Positions 33,715 to 42,150 of a stretch of 60,047 nt of DNA are shown one piece after another (position 1 is the first letter of the stretch; each line of letters starts with the position of its first letter). The translations under genes were made by a program, and so were the position numbers. Source of the DNA: Planctomycetota bacterium (GTDB lineage Bacteria; Planctomycetota; Planctomycetia; Pirellulales; Pirellulaceae); assembly GCA_026692845.1 (NCBI GenBank), contig JAPLNM010000038.1:1-60047 (forward strand), given 5' to 3'. A model generated the notes under the pieces. The model had not been told where the DNA came from and did no database searches. It saw nothing but the letters and a program-made list of their open reading frames with translations.

Positions 33715-35016
33715 ATGACAGAATATTTAGCCAATGCCAGCGACGACATCATGGGACAGCGGATCTTCTTTTCGGTGGGAGAGCCCAGTGGGGATTTGCA
33801 TGCAGCGAATCTGATCCAGTGCATCAAGCGAATCGATCCGACGACGCGTGTGCGAGGGTTTGGAGGATCGAAGATGATCCAAGCCGGATTGGATTTGGAT
33901 TTTGACTTAACGAGCATGGCCGTCTTAGGGATCACCGAGGTGCTTCCGAAACTTCGCGAATTTTTCCGCATCGCCGACATTGCTGAAGGCTGTTTCAAGC
34001 GCGGCGAAGTCGACGGAGTGGTCTTGGTCGATTTCCCAGGTTTCAACTGGCATATTGCCAAGCGGGCTAAGAAGTATGGTTTACCGGTCTTCTATTATCT
34101 GCCGCCCCAGCTATGGGCTTGGGGTGGCTGGCGCGTGAAGAAAATGAAGCGCTATGTCGATCGTGTTTTCTGCAACTTGCCTTTCGAAAAGGAGTGGTTC
34201 GAAGATCGCGGTGTGAGCACTACCTATGTGGGTCATCCCTTTTTCGATTCGATTGCCAATACTCCATTGGATTCGAAGTTCATCGCGCGTTGGCGCGATT
34301 CGGGACGTTTGCAAGTCGCAGTATTGCCTGGTTCACGAGAGCACGAAGTGCATCGGATTTGGCCGATGCAGTTGCAGATCATCCGGCAGTTGGCTCATGA
34401 GTTCCCCGAAGTCGAATTCTTAGCCGCGACGCTCAAAGATTCGCATGCGTTGTGGTGTCAAAGTCAGCTCAGCGCCTCGGACCAGGGATTACCGATCCAT
34501 ATTTTCTCAAGCAAGACCAGTGAGATTCTCGAGTTGTGCGACTGTACGTTGATGAAGAGTGGATCGGTTTCGCTTGAGGTCATGGCCAGGGGTAAGCCCG
34601 CATCGGTGATGTACCATGTCAGCGACATGACCTATGCGATCGGCAAGATGCTCGTCAAGTGCCAATACATGTCGCTCCCGAATTTGATGGCCCAGGCACC
34701 CTTGATGCCCGAGTTTCTTTCGCACGGAGCGATCCATTCCCGATCGTCGCGACGGTCGATCGAAGCGATCACCCAGGAAATGGTCAAGCTTTTGGGGGAT
34801 CCCCAGTACCGCAATCTGCAGCGACAGCGACTCCGGGAATTGGCGAGTCTTACGGCCAAGAGCGGGGCGACTCAGGCCGTGGCTCAAAACATCTTGACCG
34901 ACCTGCAACCACGCTTGGAACTGCGCCGCCGAAATCGGCTTGAGCTCACGCCGATCGACCCACAGGAGATCCCTCAGGGCAATGCATATGAGCCCCATCG
35001 CGCCAAGGCGGCTTAA
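33715..35016 (+). CDS. lpxB: Lipid-A-disaccharide synthase
   Basis: A 433-residue GT-B glycosyltransferase that joins UDP-diacylglucosamine to lipid X in lipid A assembly at the inner membrane. Family marks: FFSVGEPSGDLHAANLI at the start, GFGGSKMIQAG, SMAVLGITEVLPKL, VDFPGFNW, YYLPPQLWAWGGWR, YVGHPFFD, VAVLPGSREHEV and CTLMKSGSVSLEVM. Length is near the usual 380-400 with a 35-residue C-terminal extension. ATG 33715 is used; ATG 33751 (MGQRIFFSVGEP) would match most homologues equally well. With kdsB downstream it indicates an LPS-type outer membrane. Confidence 0.94.
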   Translation: MTEYLANASDDIMGQRIFFSVGEPSGDLHAANLIQCIKRIDPTTRVRGFGGSKMIQAGLDLDFDLTSMAVLGITEVLPKLREFFRIADIAEGCFKRGEVDGVVLVDFPGFNWHIAKRAKKYGLPVFYYLPPQLWAWGGWRVKKMKRYVDRVFCNLPFEKEWFEDRGVSTTYVGHPFFDSIANTPLDSKFIARWRDSGRLQVAVLPGSREHEVHRIWPMQLQIIRQLAHEFPEVEFLAATLKDSHALWCQSQLSASDQGLPIHIFSSKTSEILELCDCTLMKSGSVSLEVMARGKPASVMYHVSDMTYAIGKMLVKCQYMSLPNLMAQAPLMPEFLSHGAIHSRSSRRSIEAITQEMVKLLGDPQYRNLQRQRLRELASLTAKSGATQAVAQNILTDLQPRLELRRRNRLELTPIDPQEIPQGNAYEPHRAKAA

Positions 35017-35091
35017 CTCGTGTTGACCTAAGGTCGGATATTCACTACAACCGTAAGAGTCGGGACGCGCAGTTGCGGTTTCCGGCAAAAA

Positions 35092-35164
35092 GGCTCCGTA
35101 GCCAAGTGGCTAAGGCAGCGGATTGCAAATCCGCCACGCGTGGGTTCAACTCCCACCGGAGCCT
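35092..35164 (+). tRNA. tRNA-Cys (anticodon GCA)
   Basis: A 73-nt cloverleaf: acceptor GGCTCCG with CGGAGCC, D arm GCC/GGC, anticodon stem GCGGA/TCCGC around TTGCAAA with anticodon GCA, variable loop of 5 nt, T arm GTGGG-TTCAACT-CCCAC, discriminator T. CCA is not encoded. It lies between lpxB and kdsB, so the open frame of kdsB that extends upstream through it is not coding. Confidence 0.96.
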
Positions 35165-35204
35165 CTTTCTTTTTTCGCTCGGCCGAACCTTTAGAAGACG
35201 CTGG

Positions 35205-35996
35205 ATGCACGCGAGCAACACCCCTTTGCGGGCCCAAATCGTGATTCCCGCAAGGTTGGCATCGACCAGACTCGCAGAAAAACTGCTCCTTGCCCAGACC
35301 GGCAAACCCTTAATAGCCCACACGTATCAAGCTGCCCAGAGGAGTCGATTGGCAAGCGGCGTGACCCTGGCGGTGGACCATCCAAGGCTGGCTCTAGTCG
35401 CCCAGCAGATCGGTGCCGACTGGGTGATGACCGATCCGTTGGCAGCTAGTGGAACGGACCGGGTTGCCGAAGTCGCGATAGCCCGTCCCGAGGTGGATAT
35501 CTTTGTCAATGTCCAGGGAGATGAGCCCGAAATCGCTGGCGAATCGATCGATTTTTTGATCGAACTCTTAGCCCGTACCCCGGATGCGACGATTGCGACC
35601 CTAGCAACCCCGATTCGCCGTCGCAAGGATCTCGAAGATCCTGCGTGCGTCAAGGTGGTTCGGTCCCATGCGGGAATGGCTTTATACTTCAGCCGATCGG
35701 TGATCCCTTACCCTCGCGACGGGTTTCCCGAGTCTGAATCGGGGCAATTGGACAACTCGCACAGCGATTTGCAAAGCTATTTGCAGCACCTGGGAATCTA
35801 CGCTTACCGCAGGGATTTCCTTGTGAATTTAGACCAGTTAGCCCAAAGTGAGCTTGAGCGTATCGAGAAGCTCGAGCAATTGCGTTTCCTTCAGGCAGGG
35901 CATCGGATCATCGTCGGAGTCGTCCCGCATGCAACGCGGGGGATCGACACGCGCGAGGATTACGACGCTTTCTTAGCTAGACAGAAAAACTTATAA
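35205..35996 (+). CDS. kdsB: 3-deoxy-manno-octulosonate cytidylyltransferase
   Basis: A 263-residue enzyme that makes CMP-Kdo from CTP and Kdo for lipopolysaccharide. Motifs: IPARLASTRLAEKLL (CTP-binding start), GKPLIAHTYQAA, DHPRLALVAQQIGA, ASGTDRVAEVA, VNVQGDEP, YFSRSVIPYPR, HLGIYAYRRDFL and a closing HATRGIDTREDYD. The ATG at 35205 is chosen because the frame upstream runs into the tRNA-Cys gene. It starts 40 nt after the tRNA and may be transcribed with it. Confidence 0.94.
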   Translation: MHASNTPLRAQIVIPARLASTRLAEKLLLAQTGKPLIAHTYQAAQRSRLASGVTLAVDHPRLALVAQQIGADWVMTDPLAASGTDRVAEVAIARPEVDIFVNVQGDEPEIAGESIDFLIELLARTPDATIATLATPIRRRKDLEDPACVKVVRSHAGMALYFSRSVIPYPRDGFPESESGQLDNSHSDLQSYLQHLGIYAYRRDFLVNLDQLAQSELERIEKLEQLRFLQAGHRIIVGVVPHATRGIDTREDYDAFLARQKNL

Positions 35997-36094
35997 CGTG
36001 ACAATTCTCGGGTTTGGCCTTAGAATGCCTATCCAGCGATTCTGACTGCCTCAGAAATAATGATTCCGGCTAACAACACCGACAGCCAAGGCGC

Positions 36095-36532
36095 ATGAGC
36101 ACAGCACACTCCGATCCAACCAGTTTGGCCAACAACTCGCAGACCGTCGCCGACAGTATTGAATCTGCCAAAGTCGCTGCGCGCGTCGCCGCAGAGAACA
36201 AAGGCCAAGAGATCATCCTATTGGATTTATCCAAGCAAACGAGCATTTTTGATTGCTTTTTGATCGTCACGGGAACATCCCGACGCCAATTGCATGCGAT
36301 TGCCGAAGAGATCGACCGAGAGCTAAAAAAGCTCGGAGAGGTTCGACTCAGGATGTCTGGTTACAACGAAAGCCAATGGATTGCGATCGACTACGGTGGG
36401 ATCATCGTTCATTTGTTCGACGAAGAGCATCGTCGGTTCTACGACCTTGAGGGACTCTGGGGAGATTCCCAGCGGATCGACCTAGAGCCGGTGCTCCTAT
36501 CGACAGGGGCTCGTCCTAGTCGTAGCTTGTAG
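36095..36532 (+). CDS. rsfS: Ribosomal silencing factor RsfS
   Basis: A 145-residue RsfS/Iojap-family protein. Marks are ILLDLSKQTSIFDCFLIVTGTSRRQ, given as ILLDLSKQTSIFDC and FLIVTGTSRRQ, then HAIAEEIDRELKK, the GYNESQWIAIDYGGIIVHLF segment (GYNESQWIAIDYGG, IIVHLF) and FYDLEGLWGD. RsfS binds ribosomal protein uL14 and blocks joining of the subunits under nutrient stress. A 30-residue N-terminal extension and a short C-terminal tail differ from the E. coli length of 105. It follows kdsB by about 100 nt. Confidence 0.94.
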   Translation: MSTAHSDPTSLANNSQTVADSIESAKVAARVAAENKGQEIILLDLSKQTSIFDCFLIVTGTSRRQLHAIAEEIDRELKKLGEVRLRMSGYNESQWIAIDYGGIIVHLFDEEHRRFYDLEGLWGDSQRIDLEPVLLSTGARPSRSL

Positions 36533-36575
36533 CCCTAGCTTGTAGCCCTAGCTTGAAGTCTTCGCTTGAAGTCCT
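36523..36575 (+). repeat. Short degenerate tandem repeat of about 13 bp
   Basis: TAGCTTGTAGCCC occurs twice in tandem, followed by two variant copies with GCTTGAAGTC. It overlaps the stop codon of rsfS. It is probably a slippage product without function. Confidence 0.45.
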
Positions 36576-36599
36576 GGCCTCTTGGAGTTTGATCTACCG

Positions 36600-36797
36600 A
36601 TGGCAATTTCGCTGATCTATCTGCTTTGGTCGATCCCCGTACTGCTGGCCGTGAGTTTGGTGATGGCCGCGACGCGTCATGAACGCTGGGACTTGATCCG
36701 CAAGCAAGCCATCAGCAGTGCGGCCTGGACGTTGACATTCCTTGGTGCCATCGCCTTGGTACTAGCCGTTGCGATGTGGTGGATCGGATCGAATTGA
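36600..36797 (+). CDS. Small membrane protein
   Basis: A 65-residue protein beginning MAISLIYLLWSIPVLLAVSL. Two hydrophobic spans, about residues 3-22 and 40-62, are separated by a basic loop (TRHERWDLIRKQAIS), suggesting a hairpin in the inner membrane. ATG 36600 is preferred over a TTG at 36582. It stands in the same direction between rsfS and the zinc-ribbon gene. No function is known. Confidence 0.6.
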   Translation: MAISLIYLLWSIPVLLAVSLVMAATRHERWDLIRKQAISSAAWTLTFLGAIALVLAVAMWWIGSN

Positions 36798-36864
36798 ATT
36801 CGGCTCCCCGAGACGCTAGGATAATGGGAGATACGCCTTACCGCTTTCCCCTGGGGAACTGACC

Positions 36865-37092
36865 ATGCCATTGTACGAATACCGTTGTAAAGATTGCGAA
36901 CGGGAGTCGGAGCTGCTTGTTAAGACCTTGGGGTCCGAGCCGCAGTGTCCGGAGTGCGGTTCGGTGCGCATGGAAAAATTGCTCAGCGTCATCGGCTCGC
37001 CGGTGGTTGGGAGTGGGTCGAAGCCACAGCAGAGCGACCCTGGGACATGCGGCAAACCACAATGCGCTCGGGGTTGCATGTTCGGGAACTAG
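36865..37092 (+). CDS. FmdB-type zinc-ribbon protein
   Basis: A 75-residue protein. MPLYEYRCKDCERESELLVK is the typical FmdB-like start, with zinc-binding pairs CKDC and CPEC at about residues 8-11 and 28-31. The tail has three further cysteines (GTCGKPQCARGC), an extra feature that may also bind metal or react. FmdB proteins are regulators or small putative zinc proteins; the role here is unknown. It is 5 nt ahead of the large lipoprotein gene and may share its mRNA. Confidence 0.85.
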   Translation: MPLYEYRCKDCERESELLVKTLGSEPQCPECGSVRMEKLLSVIGSPVVGSGSKPQQSDPGTCGKPQCARGCMFGN

Positions 37093-37097
37093 ACACC

Positions 37098-39536
37098 ATG
37101 CGTCGGATCTCCAGTCTGGTTTGGTTGCTTTCCCTTCTTGTGTTAATCGCTGGGTGTCGGGGTTGCACCAGCGACGCGAATTCCGACAAGCTCACCGATC
37201 AAGAGAAGCAAAAAAGAAAATTGCGGTTGGTAGCCGACGAGCTTCGTACGCTACCGTTCTCCAAAGAGATCGTCGGCAATTCGGTCAAATCTGGGCATTG
37301 GTATCAGACCCGTCAAAAGCTCAAGGCCAACCAGAATGATGAGTCTCTGACGGCATCGCTTTACGAAGTCGATCGCAACGATTTGCCGACGAGTCTATGG
37401 CCTCAGGGTCTTGCATTGCAATTCGAGCGAGACGTCTCGGTGGCCAAGGGGCAGGAGAAAACCATTGAGATGAAGGTCCTTCAGACCGACGTGCCATTCC
37501 CAGAACAGACCGCCGGGACTTTCCCGCTAAACAATCAGCTTTCGATCTTCACCCGGTACGCCCAACGCGGCCTTGGCAGCCCATTGCTCGACGAGAGGTT
37601 TCTGTTGAAGCTTCTCAAAGAGTACCAGTATGACATGCTCGTATTGAGCCGCGATGTTTCCCGCCAGGTCTTTTGGCGGGGCCTGGATTGTGTGGTTTGG
37701 CCCCAATACGAACCGGATATGAAATTCAAAGTCATGCCGCATCGGATCATCGATATCTCTGAAGAGGAAATGACCGATGCGATTCCTTCCCAACTGCTTA
37801 CCATGACCAGCGTCTCGCACATGGTGCTCAACGATGTGTCGCTGAATATTCTGCCTCAAGACCAGCAAGATGCGATCCTCGATTGGCTCCATTTCGGGGG
37901 GACCATCATCATCAATGGCCCCGACGCGATCGCGGGGGTTGAAACCTCGTTCCTGAAACCCTACGCACCTATCCAAAACACATCGTCTGGCGAACTTTCA
38001 CCAGAGCAACTCCTAATGCTCAACGATCGAGATTCCTGGTGCCTACGCTACCATGGAACGGACCAAGCGGTCCCATTAAGACCCAATAAGCCAATCCCGA
38101 TTCTTCTAGGTCAGGTCGAATCGCCCAGCGCCTGGATCGAGAATCTAGAGGGACTCGTCGCAGAACGATTGGTCGGCCAAGGCCGCATCGTGATGACCTG
38201 CTTCCCGATGAATGACTCGGCTTTCGTAAACTGGCCATCCTACTCGGCCTTGATCCACAACGCGGTCCTTCGCAAACCGGCTCGCGATGTGAAAATCGAC
38301 TCGGATCTCGAAAACCCGCGCAAGCTGGTCTACCAAGTCGATGTTTTTGAAAAAGACGGTTCGGGCAGCAAGGAACGACGCTCCGCTCAGGAATTTGAGC
38401 GCAGTTCGAATTTCAATACGCGTTTGCGCCTATGGGCCAGAGATCTCGACCTGACAACCAGCAAGCGAGGTCCCGATGCGTTCAAGCCCATGGAAGAGGT
38501 CGCCGGGGCGAAATCGTCGAGTTTTGGGGCCTGGAACGCCAATGCACTCGTCGGTAAGGCAGCCGATGGGTATCTGAAAAAACTCTCAGGAATCACCGTC
38601 CCAAATCTAAATACGATTCTCAAATGGTTGCTTGCGTACCTGATTGTCTTGGTTCCCTTGAACTGGTTGTTCTTTAGGCTCATCCGAAGGCTGGAACTGG
38701 CCTGGATCGCCGCGCCTCTGATCGCCATTGCCGGAGTCTTTGTGATCGCCAAAGCGGTTCAACTCGACGTCGGATTTTCGCGCAGCGAGACCTCGGTGGC
38801 TCTGGTGGAAATGCACAACAATCACCCGCGCGCCGTGCTCTCCTCTTTTCACGCGCTTTACTCCTCGCTGACGACCAATTACCAAATCGTTTACCCCGAG
38901 GGCCAAGGAGTCGTCAGCCCCATGCCCCAGCATCGCCAACGCAGTGTTACGGCCCGAGGCAAACTCCTTTCCTATCGAATCGCCGATTCAAAAGGAGCCG
39001 GGTTCCAAGCCTTCCCCGTCCTGTCGAACACCACCGGCTTGGTGCAAAGTGAAGAGGTCATTGCCCTCGGTGGAGCCGTCGCCTGGACGATCGATCCGTC
39101 GGGCAGTGCCTATCAAGTCTCCAACGGTTCGGACCATGCGCTGCGCGATGTCATCCTCCTTGGATTTACATCCACGGGCGAACTGAAACGAGCTGACATC
39201 GGAACGATCAACGCAGGCGATGCGGCCGAAGGTCAAACCCAGTCGCCCCCAGGATCAACTGCCTTTTCTTGGACGACCACCGAAACCGATCCCGATCGGA
39301 TGAAACTCCAAGCCTTGGTCGAAGAGATCTTGGCGAACTATCCCTTGCAACGCGAAGAATGGATCGCCCTCGGATGGACCGATGCGGAGCTATCGAAGCT
39401 TCAAATTGCCCCGATGACGCCTCAGCGTCGATCCAACACACTGCTGCTCATGCACGCTCAGACCGGATCGCTCGGCTCGATCGAGCATGACCTGCGACTG
39501 ATTCCACCATTGCCCAAAGAATCCGATGAGTTGTGA
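37098..39536 (+). CDS. Large membrane-bound lipoprotein of unknown function
   Basis: An 812-residue protein from ATG 37098. A signal sequence with lipobox LIAGC (cysteine at 20) marks it as a lipoprotein. The region about 200-300 (YDMLVLSRDV, QQDAILDWLHFGGTIIINGPDA) looks like an alpha/beta domain related to glutamine-amidotransferase-like parts found in planctomycete membrane proteins. Two hydrophobic spans lie at about 505-565 (LLAYLIVLVPLNWLFF and WIAAPLIAIAGVFVIA). The last 240 residues should be outside the membrane. A longer upstream frame overlaps the FmdB-type gene and is rejected. Its end overlaps the GluQRS start by 11 nt. Confidence 0.8.
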   Translation: MRRISSLVWLLSLLVLIAGCRGCTSDANSDKLTDQEKQKRKLRLVADELRTLPFSKEIVGNSVKSGHWYQTRQKLKANQNDESLTASLYEVDRNDLPTSLWPQGLALQFERDVSVAKGQEKTIEMKVLQTDVPFPEQTAGTFPLNNQLSIFTRYAQRGLGSPLLDERFLLKLLKEYQYDMLVLSRDVSRQVFWRGLDCVVWPQYEPDMKFKVMPHRIIDISEEEMTDAIPSQLLTMTSVSHMVLNDVSLNILPQDQQDAILDWLHFGGTIIINGPDAIAGVETSFLKPYAPIQNTSSGELSPEQLLMLNDRDSWCLRYHGTDQAVPLRPNKPIPILLGQVESPSAWIENLEGLVAERLVGQGRIVMTCFPMNDSAFVNWPSYSALIHNAVLRKPARDVKIDSDLENPRKLVYQVDVFEKDGSGSKERRSAQEFERSSNFNTRLRLWARDLDLTTSKRGPDAFKPMEEVAGAKSSSFGAWNANALVGKAADGYLKKLSGITVPNLNTILKWLLAYLIVLVPLNWLFFRLIRRLELAWIAAPLIAIAGVFVIAKAVQLDVGFSRSETSVALVEMHNNHPRAVLSSFHALYSSLTTNYQIVYPEGQGVVSPMPQHRQRSVTARGKLLSYRIADSKGAGFQAFPVLSNTTGLVQSEEVIALGGAVAWTIDPSGSAYQVSNGSDHALRDVILLGFTSTGELKRADIGTINAGDAAEGQTQSPPGSTAFSWTTTETDPDRMKLQALVEEILANYPLQREEWIALGWTDAELSKLQIAPMTPQRRSNTLLLMHAQTGSLGSIEHDLRLIPPLPKESDEL

Positions 39537-40473
39537 CCAGCCAGTCCGAGGACGCTTGGCTCCCTCGCCAACAGGAGCTCAGCACCTAGGCAACGCTCGC
39601 ACTTTCTTGATCGCCTGGTTGCATGTGCGTTGCTTCAACGGCGAATTGCTCCTGAGGGTCGAGGACCTCGACACCCCGCGAACCAAGTCCTGGGCGAACG
39701 AGCAAGCGATCGACGACCTCCGCTGGCTCGGGATCGATTGGGATAAGACCGCACCGCTGCAATCCTCCCGAACAGATCGCTACCTCGAGGCACTCGAAGT
39801 CCTCAAACAAAGAGAACTTGTCTATCCGTGTACCTGCAGTCGCACCGAAATAGAAGCGTGTTCATCCGCACCGCACGAATCGTTTCTCGATGGGATCGTT
39901 TATCCGGGCAACTGCGCTGAGCGGACGGCTCAGGCCGCCCAGCGGCTCGAGGCTCAAGGTCAACGCTATGCTTGGCGGTTTCGATTCAGCGAAGGAACCA
40001 AGGAGTGGGTCGACGACCTGCGAGGTCCACAGCAACTCGATGCCAAAGTGTCTCTTGGGGATTTCATCGTCGCACGGAATTATGGCCCACCGGCCTACCA
40101 ACTTGCCGTGACGGTCGATGATCATGAGCAACAGATCAACCATGTCCTTCGCGGAGACGATCTGGTCTACAGCACGTATAGGCAACTTGCGATTTACCAA
40201 GCATTGGGGTGGGAGTCTCCTGGTTGGCTCCATGTCCCTTTGGTCGTCGGCCCCGACGGAAAACGGCTTGCCAAGCGCCATGGCGACTCGCGTCTATCGT
40301 ACTGGCGTGAGCAAGGCATGCGGCCTGAGCAATTGATTGGCTCGATCGCCGAGTCGTTGCGACTGACCGACACCGACGCGCCGCTCGGCGCCAGGGAGTT
40401 GCTTTCGATCGCGCAAAACAAGGAGCACTGGTGGCTCGATATCCCCAAGTCGCCTTGGGTTTTTCATCAGTAG
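39526..40473 (+). CDS. gluQ: Glutamyl-Q tRNA(Asp) synthetase
   Basis: A 315-residue paralogue of glutamyl-tRNA synthetase lacking the anticodon-binding domain. The class I HIGH-type motif is APSPTGAQHLGNART (12-26) and the KMSKS-type loop is KRLAKRHGD (about 248-256). Four zinc ligands typical of GluQRS can be seen as YPCTC and the later CXXXC-like EACSS and YPGNC. It loads glutamate onto queuosine at position 34 of tRNA-Asp. The start ATG at 39526 lies inside the end of the preceding gene, so the two are coupled. Length fits the family. Confidence 0.92.
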   Translation: MSCDQPVRGRLAPSPTGAQHLGNARTFLIAWLHVRCFNGELLLRVEDLDTPRTKSWANEQAIDDLRWLGIDWDKTAPLQSSRTDRYLEALEVLKQRELVYPCTCSRTEIEACSSAPHESFLDGIVYPGNCAERTAQAAQRLEAQGQRYAWRFRFSEGTKEWVDDLRGPQQLDAKVSLGDFIVARNYGPPAYQLAVTVDDHEQQINHVLRGDDLVYSTYRQLAIYQALGWESPGWLHVPLVVGPDGKRLAKRHGDSRLSYWREQGMRPEQLIGSIAESLRLTDTDAPLGARELLSIAQNKEHWWLDIPKSPWVFHQ

Positions 40474-40526
40474 CGGACCGATCAAGGCCAGTGAGGATCG
40501 ACGGGCATCTGGAGCCCAAAAGGGGA

Positions 40527-41198
40527 CTACTTTTGCAAGCCGAAGACCTTCAACGAAGCAAGTGCGTCTTGGGTTCGAAGCCGTCTGAGCAATCGAGTCT
40601 CAGGGCATACGCAGCTGCTAAAGAGGATCTCGTGTCCGAGGCTTGCAAGTCCTCGGTAGGGGCGCACCTCGAATCGATCTGAGGGTCCCTCGGGCAAACC
40701 AGCTTTCCATTCGGATAGGATGTTGTCGCGTTGGACAGGGTGTGAGGGATAGGCTCTTTTGAGGGTCGATCGATCGAGCAGTTCGCAGATCGGAGGGTTG
40801 GCAACCAAGAGGCGTTCGGATTCGATGAGCTGTGGCATCCAACGGTAAAAGAACCAGAGCATCAGCGAGCACCCATGGATACCATCTGCATCGGGATCAA
40901 ACAGAAGGATGATTCTTTCAAAGCGGCATCTTTGGATATCGAAATCTTCTGCGAATCCAGCACCGAGTGTGTCGATCAGTTGCTGGAACAATCCGTTCGA
41001 CTCGACTTTCGCACGGGTCGCTTTCCATGCGTTCATCGGCTTGCCCTGCATCGCTAGTACCGATTGGAACTGGGCGTTTGAAACGCGTTCGACAGCCGCC
41101 CCGGCCGATTCGCCTTCTACCAAAAATAGCTCTTGAGACGTTGGCTTTGGGTTTACCGGAGCGTCGCTTGCTTTGTGTTCCAAGATCGGAAGTCCCAT
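40527..41198 (-). CDS. Stand-alone TOPRIM-domain protein related to GyrB/ParE
   Basis: A 223-residue protein that corresponds only to the TOPRIM part of type IIA topoisomerase B subunits. The catalytic glutamate lies in LFLVEGESAGAAVERV and the metal-binding DxDxD in LLFDPDADGIHG; QGKPMNAWKA is the loop found in GyrB. The ATPase and transducer domains are absent, and no frame upstream codes for them. The intact metal site suggests function rather than decay. It might work with a separate partner or act as a nuclease or primase-like enzyme; I recall stand-alone forms in planctomycetes but no assigned role. Confidence 0.82.
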   Translation of the reverse strand: MGLPILEHKASDAPVNPKPTSQELFLVEGESAGAAVERVSNAQFQSVLAMQGKPMNAWKATRAKVESNGLFQQLIDTLGAGFAEDFDIQRCRFERIILLFDPDADGIHGCSLMLWFFYRWMPQLIESERLLVANPPICELLDRSTLKRAYPSHPVQRDNILSEWKAGLPEGPSDRFEVRPYRGLASLGHEILFSSCVCPETRLLRRLRTQDALASLKVFGLQK

Positions 41199-41266
41199 GC
41201 ATGCGTTAGAGGAGGGGAGTTAGTCAAGCGGCTTGATTTCGGGCGGAACTCAGGGGCAAGAATAGA

Positions 41267-41300
41267 CGAAGGCCGGATCTGGAGTCAGAACCGGCCTTCG
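41267..41300. terminator. Hairpin between two minus-strand genes, possible terminator
   Basis: Perfect 10-bp arms CGAAGGCCGG and CCGGCCTTCG enclose a 14-nt loop. A short T run follows on the plus strand (CTTTTA) and only a weak one on the minus strand. It lies 80 nt downstream of the gene at 41381-41608. Confidence 0.5.
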
Positions 41301-41380
41301 CTTTTACTTGGTAGATTTCTAGCCGAGAGGTTTCTCGCCGATGTTCATCGATGAGCGTTAGGACGAGTCGGACTTGGTGT

Positions 41381-41608
41381 TTACTCGCGTGGTCGAATCG
41401 CGCCTGTTAGGCCACTGTAGTCGACTCGATCATCGTTGTGCCACAGGGGCTGACCGAGTTCAACGCGTCGTCGAAGAACTTCGATCTTTTCTTGCGAACC
41501 GGCCGGTGCATCGGTAGGCAAGAACTTCGCATCAGCGATGGGATCGAAATCCTCGTCGTGACCGTACTTGAGGATGGCTTCGAAAACATTTTTGCAAAGA
41601 TTGCTCAT
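41381..41608 (-). CDS. Small conserved-type hypothetical protein
   Basis: A 75-residue acidic protein, MSNLCKNVFEAILKYGHDED and following. ATG 41608 has AAGG about 11 nt upstream; the frame extends to 41659. The C-terminal half (EVLRRRVELGQPLWHNDDRV) looks structured and lacks membrane segments. No domain is recognised. It is followed by the hairpin at 41267-41300 and appears to be a single-gene unit. Confidence 0.6.
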   Translation of the reverse strand: MSNLCKNVFEAILKYGHDEDFDPIADAKFLPTDAPAGSQEKIEVLRRRVELGQPLWHNDDRVDYSGLTGAIRPRE

Positions 41609-42150
41609 ACTGTCTGGAACCTTTTGAGTGAGATTCATCAGATACGGGCGCCCAGCCACGTGATCTGAGTTAAGTGGTATCGGATTATTCGTAGTGGAAG
41701 TCTAATAGTCAAGCAAAATAAAACCACATTTTCATCGGCTTTTCGCTGGACCTGAACGCTGAGGGCTCTGGGAAAAAGGTAACGAAAAGACCGACTGCAA
41801 CGACGCTTGGAGCGAGGTGCAAGAAGCCAACAAAGAGCCGGTCCCTAAGGGGCTTATCTTCCCCTTACGTCTTTTCGCCTTCAAAGTCCACGTCGGATCA
41901 TGCTCGGGGGAGGGCTCAGCCTAGCCCTTTGAAGAAAATGCGGATTTTTGACGCAACTGCCTATTTGGGGGTGAACGAACGGCGCGTTGCGAACGTCTAA
42001 ACCGGAACGTTGCGATACGGCCAAGGGCTTGTCAATCGAGCGAAGCGATCGAGTATAATTGACGTGAGCTCTCGACCCGAGAGACAAAAAGACCCGAGAT
42101 ACAAAACGACCCGCAGACCATTGGAACCTTTAAGGGAGTACTCAAAACTA
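41609..42150. other. Intergenic region with the hflX promoter
   Basis: About 540 nt between divergent genes. A promoter-like pair is present at 42029-42059. The rest shows no gene, tRNA or strong repeat. Confidence 0.4.
42029..42059 (+). promoter_or_regulatory. Predicted sigma70-type promoter of hflX
   Basis: TTGTCA at 42029-42034 and a perfect TATAAT at 42054-42059 with a 19-nt spacer. Transcription would begin near 42066. This argues that the hflX frame upstream of that point (to 42010) is not translated. Confidence 0.5.

Noticed and set aside
35073-35204. Upstream extension of kdsB
   Set aside because: It reads through tRNA-Cys; the family start matches ATG 35205.
36945-37097. N-terminal extension of the large lipoprotein
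   Set aside because: It overlaps the zinc-ribbon gene and would bury the signal peptide that begins at 37098.
42010-42150. Long form of HflX
   Set aside because: A TATAAT promoter box lies inside it and the residues are unlike the family; GTG 42151 has a ribosome site.
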